Source of the DNA: an uncultured Muribaculaceae bacterium
Lineage (GTDB): Bacteria > Bacteroidota > Bacteroidia > Bacteroidales > Muribaculaceae
Assembly: GCA_910588245.1 (NCBI GenBank)
Contig: CAJUQP010000007.1
Location: forward strand, 1 to 64,000
Direction: 5' to 3'
Length of the DNA stretch: 64,000 nucleotides
In this document: positions 42,788 through 50,434 of the stretch, piece after piece
Layout of the letters: every line of letters begins with the position of its first letter
How positions within the stretch are numbered: the first letter of the stretch is position 1
The notes under the pieces: model-generated
What the model was told of the DNA's origin: nothing
The model's input: only the letters and a program-made list of their open reading frames with translations
The model's database searches: none
Made by a program: the position numbers and the translations under genes

Positions 42788-42828
42788 ATTAAAACGACAT
42801 TCTGACAACGTTGGAATGCCGTTTTAAT
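42788..42828. repeat. Imperfect 15-bp inverted repeat
   Basis: ATTAAAACGACATTC (42788-42802) pairs with GAATGCCGTTTTAAT (42814-42828), one mismatch, loop 11 nt. The half-site TGCCGTTTTAAT recurs in the short linker at 53370-53381. Confidence 0.6.
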
Positions 42829-42888
42829 CATTTCATGAGGCGGATGTTTCCATAATATTTATAGTTTAGATGTTCTTATACTCTCTTT

Positions 42889-43494
42889 TTATTTCCCATA
42901 CTTCTTGATATACTCCTTGACCCCCTCGACATGGATGGTGACGATGGCCTCGCGGCCCTCCGGAGAGAGCATGTAGGCGACGTCCTCGCGATTGTCCTGA
43001 AAGAGATTCTCTGTAAGGCAGGCGGCGCACTTTGTTCCACGTACCACGGCGAGGTTGCCTTCCTTGTCGCGGTCTCCGTCGGTTAGGTCGGTGCGGATGG
43101 GCGTTCCTTTGGGCAGATATTTCACAGCGGCGTCATAGAGGCAGTCGGCGAGCTTGTCGCCTTGGGTCTGACCTTTGGATGTCCATGCCTCCCAGCCACG
43201 GGCTTTCATCCAATCCCCGCATCCGGCGGCGTTGTTGTGGATGGAGACGAAGAGGACGTTCTTGGAGCCGAGGCGGTCACACCATGCGTTTACGCGGCTG
43301 ATGCGCTCGCCGAGACGGATGTCTCCATTTTCGGGGACGGTACACTCGGCGTCGTAGCCTTGGGCGCGGAGCCTCCTGACCACCTCGCGGACGATCTCGC
43401 GGCAGTAGACGTATTCCTTCAGGCGCCCGTCGGGGGACTGTTTGCCTCCGGTCAGCGGCGGGTCGCCGTGGCCCGCTTCAAATAGTAGTTTCAT
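42889..43494 (-). CDS. N-acetylmuramoyl-L-alanine amidase endolysin (Amidase_3)
   Basis: Started at MKLLFEAGHGD because the upstream extension is not protein-like (201 aa). Zinc ligands are visible: His in EAGHG (residue 8), His in VSIHNNAAG, and the catalytic Glu in LTENLF; the family's SIHNN and LTE(N) motifs are intact. It cleaves the amide bond between MurNAc and peptide. There is no export signal, so it depends on a holin or spanin system. It is the last gene of the leftward late block. Confidence 0.9.
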   Translation of the reverse strand: MKLLFEAGHGDPPLTGGKQSPDGRLKEYVYCREIVREVVRRLRAQGYDAECTVPENGDIRLGERISRVNAWCDRLGSKNVLFVSIHNNAAGCGDWMKARGWEAWTSKGQTQGDKLADCLYDAAVKYLPKGTPIRTDLTDGDRDKEGNLAVVRGTKCAACLTENLFQDNREDVAYMLSPEGREAIVTIHVEGVKEYIKKYGK

Positions 43495-43600
43495 AGTTTT
43501 GTCGGTTTGATGTTTTTTGGTTAATTTTGGGGAATGGTTAAACACAAAAAATTTTACAACGGGGGCCGCATGCCGTGAGGTGTCGCGGCTCTTTTTTTGC

Positions 43601-43650
43601 CGGGGAACCGCGGCGTGTGGCCACGGCACGCGATGCCCGGCAATGCCGGG
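43601..43650. repeat. Dispersed GC hairpin repeat, copy C
   Basis: It carries CGGGGAACCGCGGC, GGCCACGGCACG and GATGCCCGGCAATGCCGG, matching copies A (575-623) and B (8742-8788). It lies in the phage region, between endolysin and tail-tip array. A GCCGC..GCGGC hairpin followed by TCTTTTTTT (plus strand) precedes it at 43565-43599. Confidence 0.6.
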
Positions 43651-43666
43651 CGGAGGATGGAGGCGC

Positions 43667-44050
43667 TCAGGGCATGATGAGCGCATATTGCGTGATACTG
43701 TCAGCGCCTGTCACATTGATGGTGCCGAAGGTGTTAGTGGCTTTAATTGTTATCCCGTTGTTGCTTATCACATGGCATATGACAAAGGAATCAGCAGAAA
43801 CTTTCCTTGCGACATACAGGCAATATTTATCACTTGCGTTGTCATCAACCGCGAGGATAATAGCTGTCCCTTTCGGCAGGATGTTAGCGCCTCCTCCGTT
43901 TGCAACGGTGAATCCGAGACCGAGGATTCCCCGATTCGCCACCCTGTGCAGATTGCCTGTCGGATCGTTCATCAGGATGCTCTTCCCACTCGCGTCAGAG
44001 TCTATTGGCAGCGACTTTATCAAGTCGGGCAACGTGATAGGTGCGCTCAT
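43667..44050 (-). CDS. Tail-tip array member 6
   Basis: A 127-residue protein with the array's shared opening MSAPITLPDLIKSLP, then a beta-rich body (ILPKGTAIILAVDDN, CHVISNNGITIKATNTF). It lacks the W-x-x-W knob ending and resembles member 4. Its SD (AAAGGAGG) stands 6-7 nt before the start. It is the last gene of the array, 170 bp before the endolysin start. Confidence 0.75.
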   Translation of the reverse strand: MSAPITLPDLIKSLPIDSDASGKSILMNDPTGNLHRVANRGILGLGFTVANGGGANILPKGTAIILAVDDNASDKYCLYVARKVSADSFVICHVISNNGITIKATNTFGTINVTGADSITQYALIMP

Positions 44051-44072
44051 GCCGCCACCTCCTTTCCGAGGG

Positions 44073-44492
44073 CTAAGAAGATATTACCACCCAGTGTTTG
44101 AAATCTTTCGAGACCGTGTCGTAATACCTTATCGCCACTCCTTTTGCGTTGTATCGCGTAAGGCGATGAACTATGTCGGAACCTGTCGCGAACACTTCCA
44201 GCATGCAGTACATCCACTCTGATTGTCCTCCCTGTGGGTATGTGCCCGTAGTGGTTGATCCCGTCACATACAAGCCCGGGGTCAGACGTTCGTCCATATT
44301 CCCGGCAGGAGCTGCGACAAATAACCTCTGTAGTAGCAGTCTCAAATCGGCTACAGTTCCGATTTCTCCGGAACTTCCTTTCACCAGTAGCGATTGATTT
44401 GTCAGGGAGGAAAGCGAAGGAAGAGAGTTTGCCCATTCCTTTATGGTTATCGGATCCGCCATCACGCTGTCCTCCTTTCTGTGGCTCTCCAC
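44073..44492 (-). CDS. Tail-tip array member 5
   Basis: A 139-residue protein opening MADPITIKEWANSLPSLSSL, with a knob-type ending YYDTVSKDFKHWVVIS. A Gly-rich turn GSSGEIG and LTPGLYVTGSTTTG are typical of fibre-tip beta proteins. Strong SD AAAGGAGG precedes it. Likely a receptor-binding or tip protein. Confidence 0.78.
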   Translation of the reverse strand: MESHRKEDSVMADPITIKEWANSLPSLSSLTNQSLLVKGSSGEIGTVADLRLLLQRLFVAAPAGNMDERLTPGLYVTGSTTTGTYPQGGQSEWMYCMLEVFATGSDIVHRLTRYNAKGVAIRYYDTVSKDFKHWVVISS

Positions 44493-44513
44493 AACTGATT
44501 GAAGTGCAGCGTT

Positions 44514-45051
44514 TTACCCCCCCTCCCGACAATTCGACTGATGTATATGTATATATGGTAGCGTCGGCAGGGATTGTCGGAGTCTCGAGAGTATCCGGGA
44601 CAAACACGTTGATACCTTCGCAACAAACAATCAGGCGGCGGCTGTACCCCTTTACCTCCAGATGGAAGGAGGTTCCGATTTTCACAGTTCTTATCAACAG
44701 ATAAGGGTTATTGCCGCTTATAAATCTGACTCCTGGCTTTACCCATGAGCCATTCTCATACCTTGTTGAGAATACGACAGCAAGCCCAGACGGACCTCCT
44801 GCCCAATATCCGTTGGTAAAATAGACCGTGGCTACGGCTGGAGTATCCTCCGGAGTAGATGCTATTCTTACCCAATCGGTGTTTGTCGAAGGGAAATCTT
44901 TCGATCTGTAATTGGGATATACAAGCTTGTCTTCAGAGATTCTCTTCGTTGCTCCGTCGGCGCCTACAGCGAGGAGGCGGTCATTGTTTGTGAGGGAGGT
45001 GACCTCCGGCGAGCATTTCAGCACGTCGGCGAGTGTCTTGGATTCAGACAT
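44514..45051 (-). CDS. Tail-tip array member 4, frame disrupted at a G7 tract
   Basis: It opens MSESKTLADVLKCSPEVTSL and runs about 178 residues with a beta-rich body (VRIASTPEDTPAVATVYF). The minus strand ends in GGGAGGGGGGGTAA: with six G the frame would stop at TAA (44516-44514), but the sequence has seven, so the frame runs on to 44047 into the out-of-frame copy of member 5. This is either real length variation of the tract, a programmed slip, or an assembly error. I annotate the intact version. Confidence 0.65.
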
Positions 45052-45072
45052 AGGCCACCTCCTTCCGTGGGA

Positions 45073-45387
45073 TTAATCCCATGTCAAGACCCGCCAAGGC
45101 GTAAAATAGCCTTGAGTATATGCTCTGCTCGCTGTTTGGTATTTTGAGGCAGTTGAGGATTTGTTGTGGGGGACATACTCTTGTGTTATAAACGATACAG
45201 TCCGCTTGACAGTAACAATCCCGTAAGGATATACCCCTGTCGGAATATTTTGAGTAGACATTTCTTGTACTTGATAATATCCCGGTTCCCAACATGCATT
45301 CAGGTCTGTCGCAACCCCTCGGTATACCAGGGCGTCTGTCATCATGGATTTCAGCAGCTCGTTGGACAGGGTTTTGGCTTCCGACAT
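45073..45387 (-). CDS. Tail-tip array member 3
   Basis: A 104-residue protein with opening MSEAKTLSNELLKSMMTDAL and ending QGYFTPWRVLTWD, a W-x-V knob. The body includes VSFITQEYVPHNKSS. An element with CCTCC..TTAGGGGGGG lies before it (45415-45440), and a strong SD (GGAAGGAGG) precedes the ATG. Confidence 0.78.
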   Translation of the reverse strand: MSEAKTLSNELLKSMMTDALVYRGVATDLNACWEPGYYQVQEMSTQNIPTGVYPYGIVTVKRTVSFITQEYVPHNKSSTASKYQTASRAYTQGYFTPWRVLTWD

Positions 45388-45444
45388 CAGGCAACCACCT
45401 CCTTCCGTTGGAGTAATATAATACCCCCCCTAATTTGGAGGATG

Positions 45445-45795
45445 TCAGGTGATCTTGCGCCATGGCCCCCATCCTCCGGAAGACCATTTCATGCAGATGT
45501 ATGACTCGTCGGTGGCCTGTGCGGTAAAGAGCTGTTGTACAAAATCCCCTCCGACAAATACCGAGATCAGTGCCCGGCACGCCGTCGATGGATAGTGTGA
45601 CCGCAGTGACGGATCCTCCGATTCCGGTCGGTCGAGACGATAGACTCCGGGCTTGGTCATATCCCGTGCATCCATGGGAGCTATCCCACGGTTGACAAAA
45701 GAGTAAGGCTGGATCTCCCTCAGCAGGGCATCGGTGATCACTGATTTGAGCAGCTCGGGTGTCAAGGCCGACTGCAATGTTATGGGCTGGCTCAT
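45445..45795 (-). CDS. Tail-tip array member 2
   Basis: A 116-residue protein, opening MSQPITLQSALTPELLKS and ending KWSSGGWGPWRKIT, a clear pyocin-knob-type ending. YIKP-type segments are VYRLDRPESEDPSL. It is separated from member 1 by 54 bp holding the G7 hairpin element and an AAGGAGG SD. Confidence 0.8.
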   Translation of the reverse strand: MSQPITLQSALTPELLKSVITDALLREIQPYSFVNRGIAPMDARDMTKPGVYRLDRPESEDPSLRSHYPSTACRALISVFVGGDFVQQLFTAQATDESYICMKWSSGGWGPWRKIT

Positions 45796-45819
45796 GACCG
45801 GGCCTCCTTTCTGTCTCTG

Positions 45820-45848
45820 ATTGTAATACCCCCCCTAATCCGGGGGAT
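45820..45848 (-). repeat. G7 intergenic element between array members 1 and 2
   Basis: On the minus strand, TATCCCCCGGATTAGGGGGGGTATTAC: a CCCCC..GGGGG hairpin with a G7 tract, then CATTAC-like TATTAC. Related elements lie before member 3 (45415-45440) and before member 1 (46268-46297), each about 40-50 nt upstream of the next ATG. Sequence given in parts: CCCCC, GGATTA, G7, TATTAC. Confidence 0.65.
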
Positions 45849-45849
45849 A

Positions 45850-46242
45850 TCAGGTTGCGGGAATCAGCTTCCACTCTTGCCATGGAGTGTCCGATGTCCT
45901 GAATCTTAGAGCAAATCCATTTCGGCAAACAAGTATCTGCTGCACGGTGGTGGACCGCCTTAAGACACAAAGATGTCCAAAATTTGAATGTATTAGATTC
46001 GGGAAAGTTCCTGTCATATCCCCGCCATCCAGCAAAAATATCCCCGGGGATGTAGCCTCGTCGATATTCGTGACATATTCCGCAGGATTGCATATCATCG
46101 ATCCGATAAATCCGCATAAGATTGGGAATCCGATTTTCTTCAGCAATCCCTGCTGGTCGGTCAGCAGAGAGAAGAGGCCAGAAAGCGATGTTGTCTCCGG
46201 AGCCGACTTGATTATGTCGGCCAAGGTTATGGGCTGGCTCAT
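45850..46242 (-). CDS. Tail-tip array member 1
   Basis: A 130-residue protein with opening MSQPITLADIIKSAP and ending RTSDTPWQEWKLIPAT, the fibre-knob pattern. SSLSGLFSLLTDQQGLLKK follows the opening. It is the promoter-proximal member of the array. An ORF with a signal peptide starts upstream at 46330 and overlaps it out of frame; I regard it as a shadow. Confidence 0.78.
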   Translation of the reverse strand: MSQPITLADIIKSAPETTSLSGLFSLLTDQQGLLKKIGFPILCGFIGSMICNPAEYVTNIDEATSPGIFLLDGGDMTGTFPNLIHSNFGHLCVLRRSTTVQQILVCRNGFALRFRTSDTPWQEWKLIPAT

Positions 46243-46267
46243 ACGGAGGGGTGCCTCCTTGCGCCTG

Positions 46268-46297
46268 GATTGTTTGTAATGCCCCCCCTAAAAGGAG
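46268..46297 (-). repeat. G7 intergenic element upstream of array member 1
   Basis: On the minus strand CATCCTCC, TTTTA, G7 (46282-46288), CATTAC: the same layout as the elements before members 2 and 3. It lies inside a signal-peptide-like stretch (MKLKLLTLSLILLLGGALQT), an odd overlap. Confidence 0.6.
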
Positions 46298-46339
46298 GAT
46301 GAGTGATAGTGTGAGAAGTTTTAATTTCATAATCTGGGA

Positions 46340-46475
46340 TTTTGAATGTTGGCTTTGTGTTCAGTGACTGTTTTCCGGGTCATGCTGGCCCGGCGCGGTG
46401 GGCCGCGGCCAATTTTGAATTTTGAATGTTGAATGTTGACTTGCTTTAGCTTGAGCGGAGCTAATTTTGAATGTT
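46340..46475. repeat. Heptamer repeats (TTTTGAA/TGTTGAA) and GC hairpin
   Basis: Copies of TTTTGAATGTT and relatives occur at 46340-46350, 46411-46440 and 46464-46475, separated by a GC-rich hairpin region (CCGGGTC..GGCCCGG). No gene is visible in this 150-bp linker. Confidence 0.6.
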
Positions 46476-46503
46476 GGATGGGTGTCATGATCGGTGATTT
46501 TCA

Positions 46504-47754
46504 TTAGATTTTCACTGTTCCGGCGGCCTTGCATCCGATGTGGAGGGTGCCGGAGGTGTCGAAGAGTGCGAAGAAGTAGTTGTCGGAGTTGGAGGATATG
46601 CATATGCCGTTGGTGGCGTATATGCACTGTACTCCGGAGTAGACGAACTTTCCGGAGAAGGCTGTGCCGGCCGTGACGGATCCGGATCCTCCGTAGCCTG
46701 TCCCCCCGGCCTTTGTGATTCCCACCTCGACGGTGACCTTGACTTTGTCGTTTTTCTTGACTGCGGCGGTGATCGCCGTAGGCTGTGTGACGAATGTGCG
46801 CTCGACGGAGACGGGGTCAGATCCGGTGGCGACTTCCTCGTAATATGCATGTCCGCTGAACTGGCGGCGTGCGGCGACCTTTCCTCCGACCCATACCTGT
46901 ATGGTTACGGCGACGTTGGTGTATGGCTGCATGACGGGGCCTGATGATCCGGCACCGGAGCCCATGTCGTTCGCTTTCGCGGTGATTGTCATGGCCGGGA
47001 CGTTGACGTTGACTGTGCCGTCGGCCGAGGCTGTGTTCTCGGCGATGACAGTGTGTGAGCCGGTGGCTGTGGCGGCCAGTGTTGTTCCTCCTGTCAGTGA
47101 TGTGTCGGCGCCGCCTCCGGGGATTGCGGTGGCGGGATCCTTGCGCTCTCCTGACATGGTGGTGCGGAGTGCTCCGGAGGAGTCGAAGATGCGCAGGGCG
47201 GCGGCTATTGGGTCGACTTCTATGCGCTGTCCTGTCGCGGCTCCCCACCGGGCGTTGCCGTGGAGGTCGACCATGAATGTCGCCGCGGCGGGCGTGGCGC
47301 CTCCGGTGTATATTATCTCGCCTCCTTCGGCGGGTGTGCCGAAGTATCCCCATACGGTTGTCCCGGTGCCGACGCGGATTGCCTGTCCGCTCATGAACTC
47401 GACGCGGGCGTTGTCCGCGAGGAGCATATTTGTGGCCAGGCAGTCGTATACTCCGGCGTCTGTGATTCCCCAGTGTGTGGTGTCTTGATTCGGTGGCGTG
47501 GTTCCTTTTGTGTGTGACGCCTTGCAGTAGTATGGTATGAGGCGGTTGCCTGAGGCGACGAGGACTATGTCGAGGCGTCCTTCTCCCGCGGCTCCGGATT
47601 TGAACTGGTAGCCTGAGGGGTAGGAGCTCCAGGGCATGTAGCCGGGGATGTATGGGCCGCGTGATCCGGCGGGTCCGGGGGGCCCGGCTGGTCCGGGATC
47701 GCCGTCCTGCGGATTGTGTAGATACCTTACCTTTATTGCTCTCGATGCGTTCAT
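46504..47754 (-). CDS. Fibre-like phage protein with collagen-like segment
   Basis: A 416-residue protein with a collagen-like Gly-X-Y run near residues 17-35 (GDPGPAGPPGPAGSRGP), then a segment YYCKASHTKGTTPPNQDTTHW, a carbohydrate-binding-like C..HT..P..W pattern also seen in the tail hub, then a beta-rich body with many Gly/Thr and the ending GTLHIGCKAAGTVKI. Probably a tail fibre or head decoration reaching out to host glycans. Codon style is G-rich relative to neighbours. Confidence 0.75.
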   Translation of the reverse strand: MNASRAIKVRYLHNPQDGDPGPAGPPGPAGSRGPYIPGYMPWSSYPSGYQFKSGAAGEGRLDIVLVASGNRLIPYYCKASHTKGTTPPNQDTTHWGITDAGVYDCLATNMLLADNARVEFMSGQAIRVGTGTTVWGYFGTPAEGGEIIYTGGATPAAATFMVDLHGNARWGAATGQRIEVDPIAAALRIFDSSGALRTTMSGERKDPATAIPGGGADTSLTGGTTLAATATGSHTVIAENTASADGTVNVNVPAMTITAKANDMGSGAGSSGPVMQPYTNVAVTIQVWVGGKVAARRQFSGHAYYEEVATGSDPVSVERTFVTQPTAITAAVKKNDKVKVTVEVGITKAGGTGYGGSGSVTAGTAFSGKFVYSGVQCIYATNGICISSNSDNYFFALFDTSGTLHIGCKAAGTVKI

Positions 47755-47778
47755 AAGTTAGAAGTCATAAGTTACGCG
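47755..47778. repeat. Direct repeat in gene linker
   Basis: On the minus strand TAACTTATGA is repeated 14 bp apart, filling the linker between two phage genes and ending 1-2 bp before the ATG. Confidence 0.55.
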
Positions 47779-48845
47779 AGCGAGCACGAGATGATGAAGT
47801 CATACTCCCCGGCCCCCGCGGAGGCCATCATGGCCTCAGTGAGCTTGTAGACGCCCGAGGAATAGGCCACGGTCTTGAGGATCACTCCGGCCGCGTTGAC
47901 GAGCTGGGCGGCGTTCCATGTCACGGTGCCAGGCACCGCCGTTGTCTCACCGCGGCGCACGAGCGTCGGCGTGAACGAGATATAGGCCGTGGCGTCCATC
48001 GAGTCGTCGAGCGTCAGGTCGTTGGTGGCCGTGGCCGTGGCCGTCGATGAGGGGGCGAACTTGGTGACGAGGGTGATGTCGAGCGGGTCGGAGGCATCGA
48101 GCACGCTCTGCGAGTCCATGTAGGTTTCCGAGCCGTCAACGACCGTGGCGCGGAATATGGAGTAGGAGTTGACCATCGAGTCGTTGACCGTCAGAGTCGC
48201 TCCCGTCGTGGAGAGCGTAGTCCATGATGTCCCGACAAGCTGCTCCCATTTGACGGTGGCCGGTGTAATCCACGTGCCCCCCTTGAAGAGCTGCGCCTTG
48301 AGTATGCAGGAGCCTCCGGTCTGGTCGATGGTGAAGTTCTTCGTGTCGCCCGGTATGATCGTGAGACGTCCCGCCGATCCCGTCGTGTGCTTGGCTATCG
48401 TTATCGGCGCGTTGATGATGATGTAGGCGTTGCTGTCTGTGGCGCTCATGTTCGCTTTGGCCTGTATGTTGAATCCCGCTCCCGATGCCACGGTCACGAG
48501 GTTGCCGAATATCACGAGGTTGCCGTTGACAATCTTGAACTTGTCTGTAAATCCCGTCGTGGTGCATGCCCCCGCCGCGTTGAAGGCGAGCTTCGTTCCG
48601 GCCACGGTATATTCCACGCTCACCGGAGTCACTGCCCCCGTCGCCTTGGCCGAGGTCACGGTCAGGTACAGCGTGCGCGGGGTCTGCGTGAAGTCCGGAT
48701 AGAAGGCCGTGGGGGCCGATGGTGTGCCGTCATACTCCTGGAATAGGTCTCCCATGTCGCTCATGAACAGAGCCGAGTAGATCCCCATCTTGCTCTTGAA
48801 GATCACGCGGCGTGATACTGATGCCTGTTTCTGGTCTGCTGACAT
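47772..48845 (-). CDS. Phage structural protein of unknown role (357 aa)
   Basis: A beta-rich, Thr/Ala/Gly-rich protein: MSADQKQASVSRRVIFKS, LYLTVTSAKATG, GNLVIFGNLVTVASGAGFNIQ, NAYIIINAPITIAKH. Ig-like or capsid-decoration folds fit best, but no family can be named. Its start follows heptamer repeats (48846-48884). Confidence 0.6.
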   Translation of the reverse strand: MSADQKQASVSRRVIFKSKMGIYSALFMSDMGDLFQEYDGTPSAPTAFYPDFTQTPRTLYLTVTSAKATGAVTPVSVEYTVAGTKLAFNAAGACTTTGFTDKFKIVNGNLVIFGNLVTVASGAGFNIQAKANMSATDSNAYIIINAPITIAKHTTGSAGRLTIIPGDTKNFTIDQTGGSCILKAQLFKGGTWITPATVKWEQLVGTSWTTLSTTGATLTVNDSMVNSYSIFRATVVDGSETYMDSQSVLDASDPLDITLVTKFAPSSTATATATNDLTLDDSMDATAYISFTPTLVRRGETTAVPGTVTWNAAQLVNAAGVILKTVAYSSGVYKLTEAMMASAGAGEYDFIISCSLA

Positions 48846-48884
48846 GATTTTGAATGTTGAATTTCGAATTTTGAATTTTGAATT
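48846..48884. repeat. Heptamer repeats before the 47772-48845 gene
   Basis: On the minus strand, copies of TTCAAAA-like heptamers immediately precede the ATG. They form an A-rich upstream region. Confidence 0.6.
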
Positions 48885-48896
48885 GCGGACTATAGG

Positions 48897-49244
48897 TCAC
48901 GCTTCTGACGGTACTGGGTCGCTCTCCGGGTCTTCCGGTTCCGGCTCCTCTTCACTCTTCACACTTGGCTCTTCACCCTTTGCGGCATCGGCGGCCATCA
49001 TGTACTCCTTCTCCCCGCGCTGTGAGGCGAGGGCTTCTGTCGTGCTGTATATGCAGCCCCCGATGGCCGTCACTGCCTCGTCGAGCGTGGGCCATGTGCC
49101 GTCCTCCTTTGTGCCGTTCATCGTGATGAGCGGTATGACGTCGGGAGGCATCGCGAGGTACCATCCGTCGGGATGGCGTGGGTTCGTTGTCGTGATGTTC
49201 AGCTTCGCCGCCCACTCCGGCGGCAGTTTGTAGTATTTATCCAT
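48897..49244 (-). CDS. Small phage protein of unknown function
   Basis: A 115-residue protein beginning MDKYYKLPPEWAAKLNITTT and ending in an acidic tail (SEEEPEPEDPESDPVPSEA). Likely a structural or assembly protein; not recognised. It follows heptamer repeats (49247-49310). Confidence 0.6.
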   Translation of the reverse strand: MDKYYKLPPEWAAKLNITTTNPRHPDGWYLAMPPDVIPLITMNGTKEDGTWPTLDEAVTAIGGCIYSTTEALASQRGEKEYMMAADAAKGEEPSVKSEEEPEPEDPESDPVPSEA

Positions 49245-49246
49245 AG

Positions 49247-49310
49247 GTTTTCAGTTTTCAGTTGTCAGTTTTCAGTTTTCAGTTTTCAGTTTTCAGTTTT
49301 CAGTTGTCAG
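49247..49310. repeat. Heptamer microsatellite (GTTTTCA)n
   Basis: Roughly nine copies of a 7-bp unit, minus-strand CTGAAAA with CTGACAA variants, run from the ATG of one gene to the stop of the previous. Each unit contains TGA, so a run of three stops all frames. The A-rich tract sits directly before the start codon. Confidence 0.85.
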
Positions 49311-50434
49311 CGGGCGATTATCTGCTTGCCGTCGGAGGTGACGAGGTAGTTGCCGGAACCATCCTCCAGAGCCTTCCACCCTCCGCGGTCTTTTGGGTGG
49401 ACTCCGAGCTCCATCGCTGCGCCGAGGGCGCTCACGTGGATTGTGGGGTTCGCGCCGTAGGCTATCGGCGTGGTGCCCGGGCCGTACCACGGGATCAGCA
49501 GCTCCCCGGCCGGGTCGGTGATCTCCACCTTGTTGCTTTCAACATATAGCTTCGGCGCTATAGTCTTCTGCGTGGGGAGGATGTCGGCTATGTGGCGCAC
49601 CTCGGCCTCGAACTTCGGGAGCCTGCGCTGGTGTGTCACCATGCGCTCGATCTCCACGAGTATGCCGTCAATGTTCACCTGTGCCACGCACTTGAGGTTG
49701 ATCTCGTCCTGCATCTGCTTGCGGTTGATGGTGAGCGCTCCGGTCGCGGCGTTCACGCTCAGCGCCCAGTCATAGTGTGTCGAGCCCAGCGCGCCCCATG
49801 CAGTGCCGTGCATCGTCTTCCACGCGAACGTGGCCGTGTACGAGGATGGCGTGATCGAGGGCGTGATGGTGAACGTGTCGCCGTCCTGCCACGGATTGAA
49901 TAGCGCCTGCGGGTCGTTGTCGAACTGTATCTCCGGCATGACCGTCACCCCCTTCGTGTCGGAGCGGAAAGACTTCATCAGCTTCACTCCGGAGCCGACG
50001 TTGAGGGTGGCCACGAACACGTAAGTCACGGGCGAGCTGACAGGCGTGTTCTCGCGAATCAGTATGCGCCCGTAGGTCGGCGAGCCGACCGTCGTGTCGA
50101 TGGTGTATCGGTCTACCTGTGTGCCGTCGGGAGCCGTCACCTTCATGCCGTTGGTTATTTCGTTGGCAGGCGTCAGCCCTCCCGTGGAGCCTGCCGCGAG
50201 GCGGTACCAGTGTCCGTCGGTAAGCTCCCGGGCGGCATTCTCCACCGTCTTGCCGGTATCCTTTATCTCGTAGCCCACGGTCGGGTTCAGCGCCAGCGGC
50301 GCCACCGAGCGCTCAGGATAGTAGGCGCCCGTGGCCGTCGAGTAGACCTGTCTGGTCACGGCACCCGGGTCGGGTATCAGCGAGACGTATGCCGTAGGCT
50401 CGCTCTCCACTCTGTTTATCTTTTTTCTTAGCAT
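49307..50434 (-). CDS. Phage tail-associated protein of unknown role (375 aa)
   Basis: A 375-residue beta-rich protein: MLRKKINRVESEPTAYVSLIP, TPTVGYEIKDTGKTVEN, RILIRENTPVSSPVTYVFVATL. The last residues QIIAR precede the stop in the heptamer repeat. It overlaps the tail hub gene by 7 bp. Function is inferred only from position. Confidence 0.7.
   Translation of the reverse strand: MLRKKINRVESEPTAYVSLIPDPGAVTRQVYSTATGAYYPERSVAPLALNPTVGYEIKDTGKTVENAARELTDGHWYRLAAGSTGGLTPANEITNGMKVTAPDGTQVDRYTIDTTVGSPTYGRILIRENTPVSSPVTYVFVATLNVGSGVKLMKSFRSDTKGVTVMPEIQFDNDPQALFNPWQDGDTFTITPSITPSSYTATFAWKTMHGTAWGALGSTHYDWALSVNAATGALTINRKQMQDEINLKCVAQVNIDGILVEIERMVTHQRRLPKFEAEVRHIADILPTQKTIAPKLYVESNKVEITDPAGELLIPWYGPGTTPIAYGANPTIHVSALGAAMELGVHPKDRGGWKALEDGSGNYLVTSDGKQIIAR

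Noticed and set aside
43667..43686. Longer N-terminus for the endolysin (43686 start)
   Set aside because: The 64 extra residues are Arg/Pro-rich and would overlap the stop of the last array gene; ATG 43494 fits the amidase family start.
45044..46330. 428-codon minus-strand frame across the tail array
   Set aside because: It reads the array genes out of frame; only its first 25 residues look like a signal peptide. Kept as a finding, not as a gene.
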